Of a stretch of DNA of 64,000 nucleotides, positions 8,314 to 18,631 are shown one piece after another. Position 1 is the stretch's first letter; each line of letters opens with the position of its first letter. The translations under genes were made by a program, and so were the position numbers. The DNA is from JAALLB01 sp964502215 (GTDB lineage: Bacteria; Pseudomonadota; Alphaproteobacteria; Rhizobiales; Rhizobiaceae), in assembly GCA_964502215.1 (NCBI GenBank), contig CAZCUN010000005.1, positions 1 to 64,000 on the forward strand, read 5' to 3'. The notes below the pieces were generated by a model. It saw only the letters and a list, made by a program, of their open reading frames with translations, was not told where the DNA came from and ran no database searches.

Positions 8314-9768
8314 ATGAAACTGGAAAACATTGCTCAATTGAATCTGGAAATTCCAGAAGAGATTGCAAAATTAGACGTATCTAGTCTTGCAGCAAGTTCT
8401 GCTGATGTTGTTTCAGGCTCTTTGTTTTTTGGCCTTTTAGGTACGAATGTTGATGGGGCAAAATATACACCCCAAGCTCAAGCAAGTGGCGCGGTTGCTG
8501 CTGTTGTTTCCAATGCATCTGAAGTAGGGGACGTAACAATTCCCGTTTGGCGCTGTGAAGACCCTCGACGTATTTTAGCATATATAGCGGCGCAGTTTTA
8601 TTCAAAACAACCTGCAATCATTGGCGCTGTTACGGGGACGGCTGGCAAAACCTCAGTAGCGACCTTTCTAAGACAAATTTGGGAAGCTGATAATCAAGTG
8701 GCTGCTAGTCTAGGCACAACAGGTGTCGTGGCGCCAGGACGAGATGATTATGGTAATCTAACAACGCCGGATCCTATATCTCTGCATAAGTTGCTTGATG
8801 AGTTGGAAAGTGATGGCATAACGCATGCATCGATGGAAGCCTCATCACATGGTCTTGATCAAAGACGTCTTGATGGGGTTAGGCTAAGTGTTGGTGGGTT
8901 TACTAACCTTGGTCGTGATCATCTTGATTATCATGAAACAATTGAAGAATATCTTGAAGCTAAAATGTTGCTCTTCAAAGAACGCTTGCCAAAAGATGCG
9001 CCAGCGGTCATTTTTGCTGATGATCCATTTTCACAAGCTGCAATTGATGCAGCAAAACAAGGTGGTTGCCAAATCCTAACAGTCGGTCGGGGTGGTGATT
9101 ATATTTCTCTCAAGAAAGTTGAGCATTTGCAATTTGGGCAAACCGTTGAACTTGCACATGCTGGAAAGCACTATAGAGTTGAATTTCCATTGGCTGGTGA
9201 TTTTCAAATTGCCAATGGCTTAGTTGCAAGTGGGATGGCAATTGCTACAGGCACATCCCCAGAAGTTGCGTTCAAAGCGCTTGAAAATCTAAAAGGTGCA
9301 TCGGGTAGGCTTGAACTCGTTGGTAAGTCTGAAAAAGGTGCGCCGATTTATGTTGACTATGCGCACAAACCAGAAGCACTGGAAAATGTTCTTACTTCAC
9401 TTCGCCCCTTTACATCGGGCAGAATAGTTTTAGCGTTTGGGTGTGGTGGTGATAGGGATCCTGGAAAACGTGAAGTCATGGGTGAGATTGCGTCGCGTTT
9501 GGCTGACGCTGTCATTGTCACGGATGACAATCCACGCACTGAAGATCCATCTAAGATACGAACAACTATTATGAAAGCGTGCGCTGGTGCGGTTGAAATT
9601 GGCGATCGTGGTGAGGCGATAAAATATGGGTGTGAACTTTTAGAAGAAGGCGATTGTTTTGTGGTTGCTGGTAAGGGGCATGAGCCAGGGCAAATTGTTG
9701 GAGACAAGATTTTACCTTTCTCGGATCATGATGCTATTCGAGATGTGCTTAAGGAAATTTCGTCATGA
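8314..9768 (+). CDS. murE: UDP-MurNAc-tripeptide synthetase MurE (meso-DAP adding)
   Basis: Cytoplasmic ATP-dependent ligase adding meso-diaminopimelate to UDP-MurNAc-L-Ala-D-Glu. The P-loop reads GTAGKTS, where most Mur ligases have GTNGKT or similar. The DNPRTEDP motif near residue 405 is the signature of meso-DAP-specific MurE. I start at ATG 8314, giving 484 residues and an AAGGG about 10 bases upstream; an in-frame non-ATG codon at 8272 would add 14 residues with no obvious site. The stop overlaps the murF start (ATGA). Confidence 0.92.
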   Translation: MKLENIAQLNLEIPEEIAKLDVSSLAASSADVVSGSLFFGLLGTNVDGAKYTPQAQASGAVAAVVSNASEVGDVTIPVWRCEDPRRILAYIAAQFYSKQPAIIGAVTGTAGKTSVATFLRQIWEADNQVAASLGTTGVVAPGRDDYGNLTTPDPISLHKLLDELESDGITHASMEASSHGLDQRRLDGVRLSVGGFTNLGRDHLDYHETIEEYLEAKMLLFKERLPKDAPAVIFADDPFSQAAIDAAKQGGCQILTVGRGGDYISLKKVEHLQFGQTVELAHAGKHYRVEFPLAGDFQIANGLVASGMAIATGTSPEVAFKALENLKGASGRLELVGKSEKGAPIYVDYAHKPEALENVLTSLRPFTSGRIVLAFGCGGDRDPGKREVMGEIASRLADAVIVTDDNPRTEDPSKIRTTIMKACAGAVEIGDRGEAIKYGCELLEEGDCFVVAGKGHEPGQIVGDKILPFSDHDAIRDVLKEISS

Positions 9769-11165
9769 ATTATCTTTGGGAAACAGATGCAATTTTAGCC
9801 GCAACCAACGGTCGTCCTGTTGGTGAGATGCCTGAGGGCATTACTGGCATATCAATTGACTCTAGAACGCTTAAAGAAGGTGAAGCTTTTTTTGCCATCA
9901 AAGGTGATCAGTTTGATGGGCATGATTTTTTACCTGCGGCTTTAAGAGCAGGTGCTGCTTTTGCCGTTGTCGATGAAAATCGTTTAGTTTCACTTGGTGG
10001 AATTAATTTGCCCTTGATTGTTGTGCGTGATGTGCTGGAAGCAATGACGCATTTGGGGTTTGCGGCAAGAGCTAGGTCGAAAGCGCAAATTATTGCAGTT
10101 ACTGGTAGTGTAGGGAAAACTTCCGTCAAAGAGATGCTACGTACTGTTTTATCGTATAGCGGAGAAGTACATGCCTCTGTTGCGTCTTTCAATAATCATT
10201 GGGGCGTGCCTCTTACGTTAGCACGTATGCCTTCAACAACTAATTTTGGTGTTTTTGAAATTGGCATGAATCACCCAGATGAAATACGTCCTTTGGTGAA
10301 AATGGTTCGTCCGCATATTGCGATCATAAATAATGTTGCGGCAGCCCATATTGGTGCATTTGAATCTATTGATGATATTGCGCGAGCAAAGGCAGAAATT
10401 TTTGAAGGCGTTATTCCTGGTGGGTATGGCATCATCAACCATGATGATAAGCGCTACACGCTGCAACGAGATTTGGCAGTTGATGCTGATATTGAGCACC
10501 TTATTACGTTTGGTACGAAACGTGGCTCTGATATTTGGCTCAGAAACCTTGAGCAAAAAGATGGTGGGCTAAAGCTTGATGTACGCATCAAGGGGGAAGA
10601 TTATCAGTATGAAATGGCAGTTACTGGTGAACATATGGCGTTAAATAGCCTTGCTGTTCTTGGTGCTGCGTCTCTTGCAGGTGCGGATATTAAAAAAACG
10701 GCTGATGCAATGGCAAAAGTAACGCCAGCTAATGGTAGAGGTACGCGTTATGTAATGGGTGGCTCGGGCACAATGGGGGTTACGCTTATCGATGAAAGTT
10801 ACAATGCTAACCCTGCCTCTATGGAGGCTGCTTTAAATGTCCTCGGCAGTTTTGGTGGCGCTAAAACTAAGCGACGCATTGCTGTTTTAGGGGATATGTT
10901 AGAACTTGGAAGACAGTCTAAAAAGCTGCACGAAGGATTAGCTAAATTTGTGTCGGCTGCAAAAGTTGACTTGGTGTTTTTGGTAGGACCCGAAATGGAG
11001 AACCTTGCTAAAATTCTACCAAATGAAAAACTTGGTGGTCATTATCCCGATACAACCAATCTCGCAGAGCGTTTGAAGGTTGTTTTTAAGGGGGGTGATG
11101 TTGTGGTGTTCAAAGCATCTAACAGCATGGGTTTTTCAAAAATAGTACAAGAAATATTGGAATAG
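9765..11165 (+). CDS. murF: UDP-MurNAc-tripeptide:D-Ala-D-Ala ligase MurF
   Basis: Last cytoplasmic peptide-ligase step, giving UDP-MurNAc-pentapeptide. Motifs are GSVGKTSVKEML (P-loop), ASFNNHWGVPLTL, EIGMNHPDEI and DESYNANPASMEAAL, all typical of MurF. The length of 466 is usual. It is translationally coupled to murE and followed by mraY after 35 bp. Confidence 0.95.
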   Translation: MNYLWETDAILAATNGRPVGEMPEGITGISIDSRTLKEGEAFFAIKGDQFDGHDFLPAALRAGAAFAVVDENRLVSLGGINLPLIVVRDVLEAMTHLGFAARARSKAQIIAVTGSVGKTSVKEMLRTVLSYSGEVHASVASFNNHWGVPLTLARMPSTTNFGVFEIGMNHPDEIRPLVKMVRPHIAIINNVAAAHIGAFESIDDIARAKAEIFEGVIPGGYGIINHDDKRYTLQRDLAVDADIEHLITFGTKRGSDIWLRNLEQKDGGLKLDVRIKGEDYQYEMAVTGEHMALNSLAVLGAASLAGADIKKTADAMAKVTPANGRGTRYVMGGSGTMGVTLIDESYNANPASMEAALNVLGSFGGAKTKRRIAVLGDMLELGRQSKKLHEGLAKFVSAAKVDLVFLVGPEMENLAKILPNEKLGGHYPDTTNLAERLKVVFKGGDVVVFKASNSMGFSKIVQEILE

Positions 11166-11200
11166 CTTTAACTGTGTGATTAGGCGAAGGGTAAAAATAG

Positions 11201-12286
11201 ATGCTTTATTATCTTGGACAGGAATTTTCTTCAGATTTTTCCGTTCTTAATATATTTAGATATATTACGTTTCGAACAGGTGCTGCACTTGTTACTTCGG
11301 CGCTGATCGTATTCTTATTTGGCCCACGCATTATTGCCAGTTTAAAAATCAGACAAGGCAAAGGTCAGCCTATTAGATCAGATGGCCCTGAAACACACTT
11401 TGCAAAAGCTGGTACACCAACAATGGGCGGCTTGATGATACTGAGCGGTCTCATCTTTTCTTCATTGTTGTGGGCGAATTTGTCCAGTGTGTATGTTTGG
11501 GTGATTTTAATGGTTACCTTGGGGTTTGGCGCTATTGGCTTTTATGATGATTATCTAAAAGTAACTGCGGCAAGTCATAAAGGGTTTTCGGGTAAAGCAA
11601 GGTTGGGACTTGAATCAATTATTGCAGGCATTGCTTGTTATATATTTATGACCAGCGGGCAAGAGCCATTTTCTTCATCGCTAACGTTTCCTTTTTTCAA
11701 GGATTTATTGTTGAATCTTGGTTGGTTTTTTGTGCCTTTTGGTGCTTTTGTTATTGTTTCTGCAGGTAATGCGGTAAATCTGACTGATGGGCTGGATGGG
11801 TTGGCGATTGTGCCTGTTATGATTGCCGCCGCTTCGTTTGGCATGATTGCATATCTTTCTGGTAACGCAATTTTTGCTGGCTATCTACAAATTCACTTTG
11901 TGCCTGGAACTGGTGAAATTGCTGTTCTATGTGGTGCACTTATTGGGGCTGGACTTGGCTTTTTATGGTTCAATGCACCGCCAGCAGCAATCTTTATGGG
12001 CGATACTGGTTCTTTAGCGCTTGGTGGTATGATTGGTGCAATTGCGGTTGCTACAAAACACGAAATTGTCTTGGTTATTATTGGTGGGCTTTTTGTTATG
12101 GAAGCGCTTTCGGTTATTATTCAAGTTGCTTCCTTTAAGCTTACTGGCAAACGTGTTTTTGCCATGGCGCCTATCCATCACCATTTTGAGAAAAAGGGTT
12201 GGACGGAAAGTCAGGTTGTTATTCGCTTCTGGATTATTTCAGTTTTACTGGCGCTCATTGGTCTTGCAACCTTGAAGCTTCGTTAG
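11201..12286 (+). CDS. mraY: Phospho-MurNAc-pentapeptide transferase MraY
   Basis: Integral membrane enzyme transferring phospho-MurNAc-pentapeptide to undecaprenyl phosphate (lipid I). About ten hydrophobic helices; GTPTMGGLMI, FYDDYLK (Asp pair), NLTDGLDGLA, MGDTGSLALG and the PIHHHFEKKGW loop are all intact. ATG 11201 follows an AAGGG ribosome-binding site. Confidence 0.96.
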   Translation: MLYYLGQEFSSDFSVLNIFRYITFRTGAALVTSALIVFLFGPRIIASLKIRQGKGQPIRSDGPETHFAKAGTPTMGGLMILSGLIFSSLLWANLSSVYVWVILMVTLGFGAIGFYDDYLKVTAASHKGFSGKARLGLESIIAGIACYIFMTSGQEPFSSSLTFPFFKDLLLNLGWFFVPFGAFVIVSAGNAVNLTDGLDGLAIVPVMIAAASFGMIAYLSGNAIFAGYLQIHFVPGTGEIAVLCGALIGAGLGFLWFNAPPAAIFMGDTGSLALGGMIGAIAVATKHEIVLVIIGGLFVMEALSVIIQVASFKLTGKRVFAMAPIHHHFEKKGWTESQVVIRFWIISVLLALIGLATLKLR

Positions 12287-12297
12287 GATTTTAAAAT

Positions 12298-13689
12298 ATG
12301 ATTCCAGTCACAACACGCAAAGATCAAACAATCGCTCTTTTTGGGCTTGGTGGGTCTGGCATGGTAACTGCTGAAGCACTTGTTGCTGGCGGTGCGCGGG
12401 TGACGGCATATGATGATAATCCGCAAAAGGTTGAAGAAGCATCTACCAAAGGTATTCCTACCGCTGATTTGCGTGAATTTGATTTTTCAAAAGCAGATGC
12501 ATTTGTGTTAGCACCCGGTGTTCCTTTAACGCATCCAAAACCGCATTGGACGGTTGATATGGCTAGAGCGCATAATGTGCCGATCGTCGGAGATGTTGCG
12601 CTATTTGCAGATGAGCGCCGTGTTCATGCACCGCATTCGCATTTTATTGCGATTACTGGCACTAACGGTAAATCAACGACGACAGCTTTAATCTCTCACA
12701 TTTTAAAGAATAATGGGCGTGATGTGCAGATGGGTGGCAATATTGGTCGCGCTGTTCTTTCGCTTGATGCGCTTTCTAATGATAAAGATTATGTGGTTGA
12801 ATGTTCTTCTTATCAAATTGATTTAGCACCTGAGCTTGATCCGTCTATTGGTGTTTTATTAAATCTGGCGCCTGACCATCTTGATCGTCATGGTACAATG
12901 GAAAATTATGCTGAAATAAAATCACGTCTAGTCGCAAAAAGTAAGACTGCAATTATTGGCGATAATGACCCTCATAGCTTTGCTGTATCTAATGCTTTAG
13001 ACGTTGGTGGAAAATCAGTTGTTCGGATTTCTAATGAAAAAATCAACGATGGATTTGGCGTTGTTGATGATCAGGTTGTGATGTTTAGTGCGGCTGATGA
13101 AACGTTTTTTGCTAACCTTCATGGCATAGCAACATTACGTGGAAAACATAACGCACAAAATTCAGCTGCGGCAATTGCAGTGTGTAGATCCGTTGGTTTG
13201 AGTGTGGATGAAGTTCAGGCTGGATTGAATTCATTTCCAGGTCTTGCGCACCGTATGGAAATTATTGGCAATGTTGACGATGTCTTATTTGTAAACGATT
13301 CTAAGGGAACTAATGCAGATGCTGCTGCTATGGCGCTTGCTAGTTTTGAAGATATTTATTGGATTGCAGGTGGTTTAGCAAAAGAGGGTGGTATTGAAAC
13401 ACTTCGCCCTTTGTTTAAACGCATTGCAAAGGCATATTTAATTGGTGAGGCGGCGCCGGAGTTTTCTGCAACTTTGGGAAGTGACGTTGCCTTTGAAATT
13501 TCACAAACATTAGATGTGGCTGTTGTGAATGCAGCAAAGGATGCAAATCAAATAGGCGGCAAGGCAGTAGTGATGTTGTCACCAGCTTGCGCAAGTTTTG
13601 ATCAATTTCCAAACTTTGAAATTCGTGGTGAGGCTTTTCGTACAGAAGTTGAAAAGCTGGATAATCTAATTCCATATGGGAGTAGTTAA
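12298..13689 (+). CDS. murD: UDP-MurNAc-L-alanine:D-glutamate ligase MurD
   Basis: Cytoplasmic Mur ligase. The N-terminal UDP-binding Rossmann segment is IALFGLGGSGMVTAEAL. The P-loop is GTNGKSTTTALI, followed by LNLAPDHLDRHGTMENYAEIKSRL and NDSKGTNADAAAMAL. Length 463 is normal. Only 11 bp separate it from mraY; the ribosome-binding site is weak. Confidence 0.95.
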   Translation: MIPVTTRKDQTIALFGLGGSGMVTAEALVAGGARVTAYDDNPQKVEEASTKGIPTADLREFDFSKADAFVLAPGVPLTHPKPHWTVDMARAHNVPIVGDVALFADERRVHAPHSHFIAITGTNGKSTTTALISHILKNNGRDVQMGGNIGRAVLSLDALSNDKDYVVECSSYQIDLAPELDPSIGVLLNLAPDHLDRHGTMENYAEIKSRLVAKSKTAIIGDNDPHSFAVSNALDVGGKSVVRISNEKINDGFGVVDDQVVMFSAADETFFANLHGIATLRGKHNAQNSAAAIAVCRSVGLSVDEVQAGLNSFPGLAHRMEIIGNVDDVLFVNDSKGTNADAAAMALASFEDIYWIAGGLAKEGGIETLRPLFKRIAKAYLIGEAAPEFSATLGSDVAFEISQTLDVAVVNAAKDANQIGGKAVVMLSPACASFDQFPNFEIRGEAFRTEVEKLDNLIPYGSS

Positions 13690-13691
13690 AC

Positions 13692-14846
13692 ATGGTAAGT
13701 CGCGCAGATAAAAGTCATTTAGCTGAATGGTGGCGTACATTAGATAAGCCACTTTTATCAGCTCTTTTGTTCTTGATGTTATGTGGGTTTTTAATGTCAT
13801 TTGCTGGTAGTCCACCCGTTGCGGATAGAATTGGTGTTGATGAATTTCACTTTATCAAGCGCCACGCTATTTTCTTAATCCCTTCAGTTTTGGTAATGAT
13901 CGGGTTTTCAATGTTTACGCCGAAGCAGGTTAGGCGAACGGCCTTTGTTTTGTTTGCGTTTTCTGTTCTTGCTTTACTTGCAACCTTGTTTATTGGTTCT
14001 ACTGCTAAAGGTTCTAGCCGTTGGATTTATATTGCAGGTTTCACCTTGCAACCATCTGAGTTTGTAAAGCCTGCATTCGTGGTGATTACAGCTTGGTTGT
14101 TTGCTGAAAACTCTCGTAGGCCAGATATTCCAGGGAATTTATTTTCTATTATTCTTTTTGCAATCGTTGCATCCTTATTGATTGTTCAGCCAGACTTTGG
14201 ACAAACGATGTTGATTGGAATTGTTTGGGGCGCGTTATTTTTTATGGCTGGCATGTCTTGGGTTTGGATTGCAGCCTTAAGCGGTATTGGCATTATTGGA
14301 ATGTTGACAGCATATCTTTTGTTTAGTCACGTTGCCAGTCGGATCAATCGCTTTATCACAGGTGAGGGCGATAATTATCAAGTTGACCGTGGTATTGATG
14401 CTATTGTAAATGGCGGCTGGCTTGGACAAGGGCCAGGCGAGGGGACTGTCAAAAACATCCTTCCAGATAGTCATACGGATTTCTTATTTGCAGTTATTGC
14501 CGAAGAGTTTGGTATTATTGCTTGTATGTTATTGGTTGGGGTGTTTGCTTTTATTGTTATGCGCGGACTTGCTAAATCACTTAATGAAAAAGATGCATAT
14601 GTAAGGATGGGCGCTTCTGGTCTTGTTTTACTTTTTGGCTTTCAGTCGATGATAAACATTGGTGTTAATCTTAAGCTGTTACCAGCAAAGGGTATGACTT
14701 TACCCTTTATTTCTTACGGGGGTTCTTCCATGCTTGCGATGGCAATGGGGATGGGTTTCTTGCTTGCACTTACACGATCAAGACCTGAACGCCGTCAAAG
14801 TTCGTCTATTGGTTTTGGTATTCACATCGCAAAGCCTGCGGAGTAA
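13692..14846 (+). CDS. ftsW: SEDS glycosyltransferase FtsW
   Basis: Septal peptidoglycan glycan polymerase working with FtsI. Predicted ten-helix membrane protein with SEDS motifs GSSRWI, QPSEFVKPAFV, QPDFGQTML, GGWLGQGPGEG and the terminal GMTLPFISYGGSS. ATG 13692 comes 2 bp after the murD stop, with GGGAG upstream. Confidence 0.95.
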   Translation: MVSRADKSHLAEWWRTLDKPLLSALLFLMLCGFLMSFAGSPPVADRIGVDEFHFIKRHAIFLIPSVLVMIGFSMFTPKQVRRTAFVLFAFSVLALLATLFIGSTAKGSSRWIYIAGFTLQPSEFVKPAFVVITAWLFAENSRRPDIPGNLFSIILFAIVASLLIVQPDFGQTMLIGIVWGALFFMAGMSWVWIAALSGIGIIGMLTAYLLFSHVASRINRFITGEGDNYQVDRGIDAIVNGGWLGQGPGEGTVKNILPDSHTDFLFAVIAEEFGIIACMLLVGVFAFIVMRGLAKSLNEKDAYVRMGASGLVLLFGFQSMINIGVNLKLLPAKGMTLPFISYGGSSMLAMAMGMGFLLALTRSRPERRQSSSIGFGIHIAKPAE

Positions 14847-14850
14847 AAAT

Positions 14851-15936
14851 ATGTCTAAGGGTGTTATTCTTCTTTGTGCAGGTGGAACTGGTGGTCATTT
14901 ATTTCCAGCAGAAGCTGTTGCACATGAATTAAAGAGCCGTGGTTATACAATCCATTTGGCTGCGGATGATAGGGTTGAAAAATTTGCTGATAATTTTCCT
15001 GCAGAAGAAATCCATCAAATAAAGTCTGCAACACTTGGCTCAAAAAACCCGTTCGCAATTTTGAGAACAGTAAAGAGTTTGTGGCAGGGCTATAAACAAA
15101 GTCGAATGTTGCTTTTGAAGTTAAAACCTGTTGCTGTTGCTGGGTTTGGTGGTTATCCAACTGTACCCCCCTTGTTGGCGGCAACACGATTAGGGATATC
15201 CACTCTCGTTCATGAATCAAATGCTGTACTAGGACGCGCTAATCGATTGCTTTCAAAGAAAGTAAATAAGGTTGCGATTGGGTTTGGTGAAACAAAGCAT
15301 GTGGGCGATGTTCATGTTAGCGTAACGGGAAATCCTGTAAGACCTGATATTTTGAAAGCATCTATTCAAAATTATCCTCAGCGTACAGTTGACGCTAAGT
15401 TTAACTTATTGGTTTTTGGTGGCAGTCAAGGGGCTGCTTATTTCAGCGAAGCCTTGCCTGAGGCTTGCAAACTATTAAAGGATGAAGAGCGTAAGCTTCT
15501 TAAGATTGTTCAGCAAGCAAGACCAGAAGATAAAGAACAACTTGTTGCTGCTTATGAGGCGATGAATGTGGATGCAGAAGTTACAAGTTTTTTTGGCGAT
15601 ATGGCCTCTAAGCTGCAAAGCTCTCATCTTGTTATTAGCCGTGCAGGTGCTTCAACGGTTAGTGAGTTAGCAGTTATAGGACGGCCTTCAATTCTTGTTC
15701 CATATCCGTTTGCGCTTGATCATGACCAAGCTACTAATGCAGCGACCGTTTCTGCAGAAGGAGGGGCAACACTCTTTCAACAGTCTGCACTAACGCCAAA
15801 GCTATTGGCGGATGAGCTTTCTCGTGCTATCGCAGACCCGAAAAAGCTAGAACTTGCTGCTAAGAATGCTAAAAAAACTGGCAAACCAGACGCAACAAAA
15901 GTTTTGGCAAATATGCTTGAAGCTCTTGCTGTTTGA
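14851..15936 (+). CDS. murG: UDP-GlcNAc:lipid I N-acetylglucosaminyltransferase MurG
   Basis: Peripheral membrane GT28-family enzyme making lipid II. N-terminal CAGGTGGHLFPAEAVA is the first G-loop; GFGGYPTVPPLLAA, HESNAVLGRANRLLS, FGGSQGA and SRAGASTVSELAVIGRPSIL follow. ATG 14851 is chosen because GGAG lies 7 bases upstream and it follows the ftsW stop. An in-frame ATG at 14734 would overlap ftsW by more than 100 bp and adds non-family sequence. Confidence 0.95.
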   Translation: MSKGVILLCAGGTGGHLFPAEAVAHELKSRGYTIHLAADDRVEKFADNFPAEEIHQIKSATLGSKNPFAILRTVKSLWQGYKQSRMLLLKLKPVAVAGFGGYPTVPPLLAATRLGISTLVHESNAVLGRANRLLSKKVNKVAIGFGETKHVGDVHVSVTGNPVRPDILKASIQNYPQRTVDAKFNLLVFGGSQGAAYFSEALPEACKLLKDEERKLLKIVQQARPEDKEQLVAAYEAMNVDAEVTSFFGDMASKLQSSHLVISRAGASTVSELAVIGRPSILVPYPFALDHDQATNAATVSAEGGATLFQQSALTPKLLADELSRAIADPKKLELAAKNAKKTGKPDATKVLANMLEALAV

Positions 15937-15978
15937 ATTGCCTAATTAATTATAGAATAATTTCAGGATGATAGTTTT

Positions 15979-17382
15979 ATGAAAATGCCCGAAAAAATTG
16001 GCCTCGTTCATTTTGTTGGAATAGGAGGCATCGGTATGAGTGGTATAGCCGAGGTGCTTCATAATCTTGGCTATGATGTGCAAGGCTCTGATATGAACGA
16101 AAGTGCTAATGTTCAGCGCTTACGTGACAAGGGTATTACGGTTCATATTGGTCACAGGGCTGAAAACCTTGGTGATGCAGAAGTTGTTGTTGCTTCTACG
16201 GCTATTAAAAAAGATAACCCTGAACGCATAGCAGCGCGTGAGCGTAACTTGCCAACAGTTCGTCGCGCAGAAATGCTTGCGGAATTGATGCGTTTTAAAA
16301 AATCAATTGCGATTGGTGGAACACACGGTAAGACGACTACTACGACTATGGTAAGCACTTTGTTGGTAGCTGGTGGTCTTGATCCAACTGTCATTAATGG
16401 TGGTATCATTAATGACATTGGTACAAATGCTCGTATGGGTGATGGAGAATGGATGGTTGTGGAAGCAGACGAGTCTGATGGAACGTTCCTAAAACTACCT
16501 GCTGATGTTGCGGTTGTGACAAATATTGATCCTGAGCATCTGGATCATTATGGCGATTATGAAGCTGTGAAAAAGGCATTCTCTACGTTTGTTGAAAACG
16601 TTCCTTTTTATGGTTTTGGCGTTATGTGTCTTGATCATCCGGAAGTGCAGGCGCAAGTTGCCAAAATTACGGATCGGCGCGTCGTTACGTACGGTGAAAA
16701 TAGACAAGCAGAAATTCGATTTAAAGATGTTGTGTCCAAAGGGTCCAGCTCGCATTTTGTGATTGAACGTAGAAACAGAAAAACAGGTGCTGTTAGTACC
16801 ATCCACGACTTAGTTTTGCCCATGCCTGGATTATATAATGTTTCTAATGCAACAGCTGCTATTGCGGTTGCGTTAGAACTTGGTGTTACTCATGATGCTA
16901 TTCGTGAAGGGCTTGCTTCTTTTGGTGGAGTTAAGCGCCGCTTTACGAATACAGGGTCTTGGAATGGGGTTGAGATTTATGATGATTATGCACATCACCC
17001 TGTAGAAATTAGCTCTGTTTTGTCTGCTGCAAGTCAAGCAAGCTCTGGCAAGGTTATCGCTATTAAACAACCCCACCGCTATTCGCGTCTTGAAAGCTTG
17101 TTTGGTGATTTTTGCTCTTGTTTTAATGATGCAGATCATGTGCTGGTTGCACCTGTTTATGAAGCTGGTGAAAAACCAATTGAAGGTATCAATTCTGTGA
17201 CGCTTGCAGAGGGACTTCGTTCTGGTGGTCATCGCAGTGCGATTGCTATTGATGGCCCTGAAGACATTGCTGCTAAAGTTGCTGAGTTGGCTGAGCCGGG
17301 CGATTTTGTAATCTTCCTAGGTGCAGGTAATGTGAGTCAGTGGGCATATGCATTGCCTGATGAATTAAAGGCGCTTGGTTAG
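15979..17382 (+). CDS. murC: UDP-MurNAc:L-alanine ligase MurC
   Basis: First Mur ligase of the pathway. HFVGIGGIGMSGIAEVL is the N-terminal nucleotide loop; GTHGKTTTTTM is the P-loop; EADESDGTF and DDYAHHPVEI are MurC signatures. Length 467 is usual. AGGA precedes the ATG. Confidence 0.96.
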   Translation: MKMPEKIGLVHFVGIGGIGMSGIAEVLHNLGYDVQGSDMNESANVQRLRDKGITVHIGHRAENLGDAEVVVASTAIKKDNPERIAARERNLPTVRRAEMLAELMRFKKSIAIGGTHGKTTTTTMVSTLLVAGGLDPTVINGGIINDIGTNARMGDGEWMVVEADESDGTFLKLPADVAVVTNIDPEHLDHYGDYEAVKKAFSTFVENVPFYGFGVMCLDHPEVQAQVAKITDRRVVTYGENRQAEIRFKDVVSKGSSSHFVIERRNRKTGAVSTIHDLVLPMPGLYNVSNATAAIAVALELGVTHDAIREGLASFGGVKRRFTNTGSWNGVEIYDDYAHHPVEISSVLSAASQASSGKVIAIKQPHRYSRLESLFGDFCSCFNDADHVLVAPVYEAGEKPIEGINSVTLAEGLRSGGHRSAIAIDGPEDIAAKVAELAEPGDFVIFLGAGNVSQWAYALPDELKALG

Positions 17383-17386
17383 TCTC

Positions 17387-18307
17387 ATGTCGGGTGAAGC
17401 ACTCTTAAAAAAGCTTGAAGGTAATTTAGAAGGTGTGCGAGGGCGCATAACGGCTGATGCCTTAATGTCTAAATTGACTTGGTTTCAGGTGGGAGGGCCT
17501 GCCGATATTTTATTCCAACCTGCGGATGAAGAAGATCTTGCACTTTTCTTAAAGCAATTGCCTGAAGATGTTCCAGTTCTGGTTGTGGGTGTTGGCTCTA
17601 ACTTGCTCGTGCGCGATGGTGGATTAGAAGGTGTTGTTATTCGTCTCTCTGCCAAAGGCTTTGGTATGGTCGAGGATTTAGGCAATAATCGATTGCTTGC
17701 AGGGGCTGCTATTCCTGATAAGCGTCTTGCAGCAAAAGCGCTAGAACTTGGGCTTGGCGGTTTTGAGTTTTATCATGGTATTCCAGGTGGAATTGGTGGT
17801 GCGCTTCGTATGAATGCAGGTGCAAATGGTACCGAAACAACTAACCGTGTTGTTGAAGTTCATGCAATTGATCGTAAAGGCGACAAGCATGTGCTTAGTC
17901 ATGAGGATATGGGGTATACCTATCGCCATAGCGCAGTATCTGAGGATTTAATTTTTACTAAGGCTGTGTTTGAAGGGTTTCCAGACGATAAAGCGGCCAT
18001 TCAATCTCGAATGGATGAAGTGCAGCATCATCGTGAAACTGTTCAACCTGTTAAGGAAAAGACAGGTGGTTCAACCTTTAAAAATCCGCAGGGCTATAGT
18101 TCTTGGAAATTAGTTGATGAGGCAGGGTTGCGTGGGTTTAAGCTTGGTGGCGCTCAAATGAGTGAAATGCACTGTAATTTTATGATTAACACAGGCAATG
18201 CTACCGCAAGTGATCTTGAAAGCCTTGGTGAACATGTGCGCGCACAAGTGCTTGAAAAAACAGGGGTTACGCTTGAGTGGGAAATTAAGCGTATCGGTCG
18301 TGCTTAG
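17387..18307 (+). CDS. murB: UDP-N-acetylenolpyruvoylglucosamine reductase MurB
   Basis: FAD- and NADPH-dependent reductase completing UDP-MurNAc synthesis. GSNLLVRDGGL and GIPGGIGGALRMNAGANG are FAD-binding segments; the active-site region GGSTFKNP and the MHCNFMINTG block are present. I use ATG 17387; an in-frame TTG at 17375 would overlap murC by 8 bp and adds only four residues. It is type I-like in length (306 residues). Confidence 0.94.
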   Translation: MSGEALLKKLEGNLEGVRGRITADALMSKLTWFQVGGPADILFQPADEEDLALFLKQLPEDVPVLVVGVGSNLLVRDGGLEGVVIRLSAKGFGMVEDLGNNRLLAGAAIPDKRLAAKALELGLGGFEFYHGIPGGIGGALRMNAGANGTETTNRVVEVHAIDRKGDKHVLSHEDMGYTYRHSAVSEDLIFTKAVFEGFPDDKAAIQSRMDEVQHHRETVQPVKEKTGGSTFKNPQGYSSWKLVDEAGLRGFKLGGAQMSEMHCNFMINTGNATASDLESLGEHVRAQVLEKTGVTLEWEIKRIGRA

Positions 18308-18631
18308 TCTTTATAATAAAAAATAAATTCTTTTTAATTATTGCCTTGGAAAATCCTCAAATTTCGCTAGAATCTTAACAACAGGTGATTTGCTTTGCAG
18401 GTCATGAGTTGTGGGGTGGCAAGTTTTTGGGTTGTACTGGCAAATAGCTAGGTAATTATAAGAATTAGCCAAGGCAAGAAGCTGGGAAAACCAGACTGTC
18501 TTACTTAGTATCAGTAAACAGGCAGGTGAGTGTGTAATTTTGCGAGCTTTTGTTCGTGATTGCGGTTTAGTGAATCTAGGGCTTTGGTTCTAGGCGCTTT
18601 ATCTAAGTGTTTGTTATGGGGAAGCATATTT
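18308..18631. other. Intergenic gap between murB and ddl
   Basis: The longest gap inside the dcw cluster (324 bp). It is AT-rich after murB. I see no convincing gene, hairpin terminator or repeat. A promoter for ddl-ftsQAZ is likely by position, but I cannot point to a clear -35/-10 pair. Confidence 0.4.

Noticed and set aside
14734..14850. N-terminal extension of murG overlapping ftsW
   Set aside because: The added residues are not MurG-like, and ATG 14851 has a proper GGAG site.
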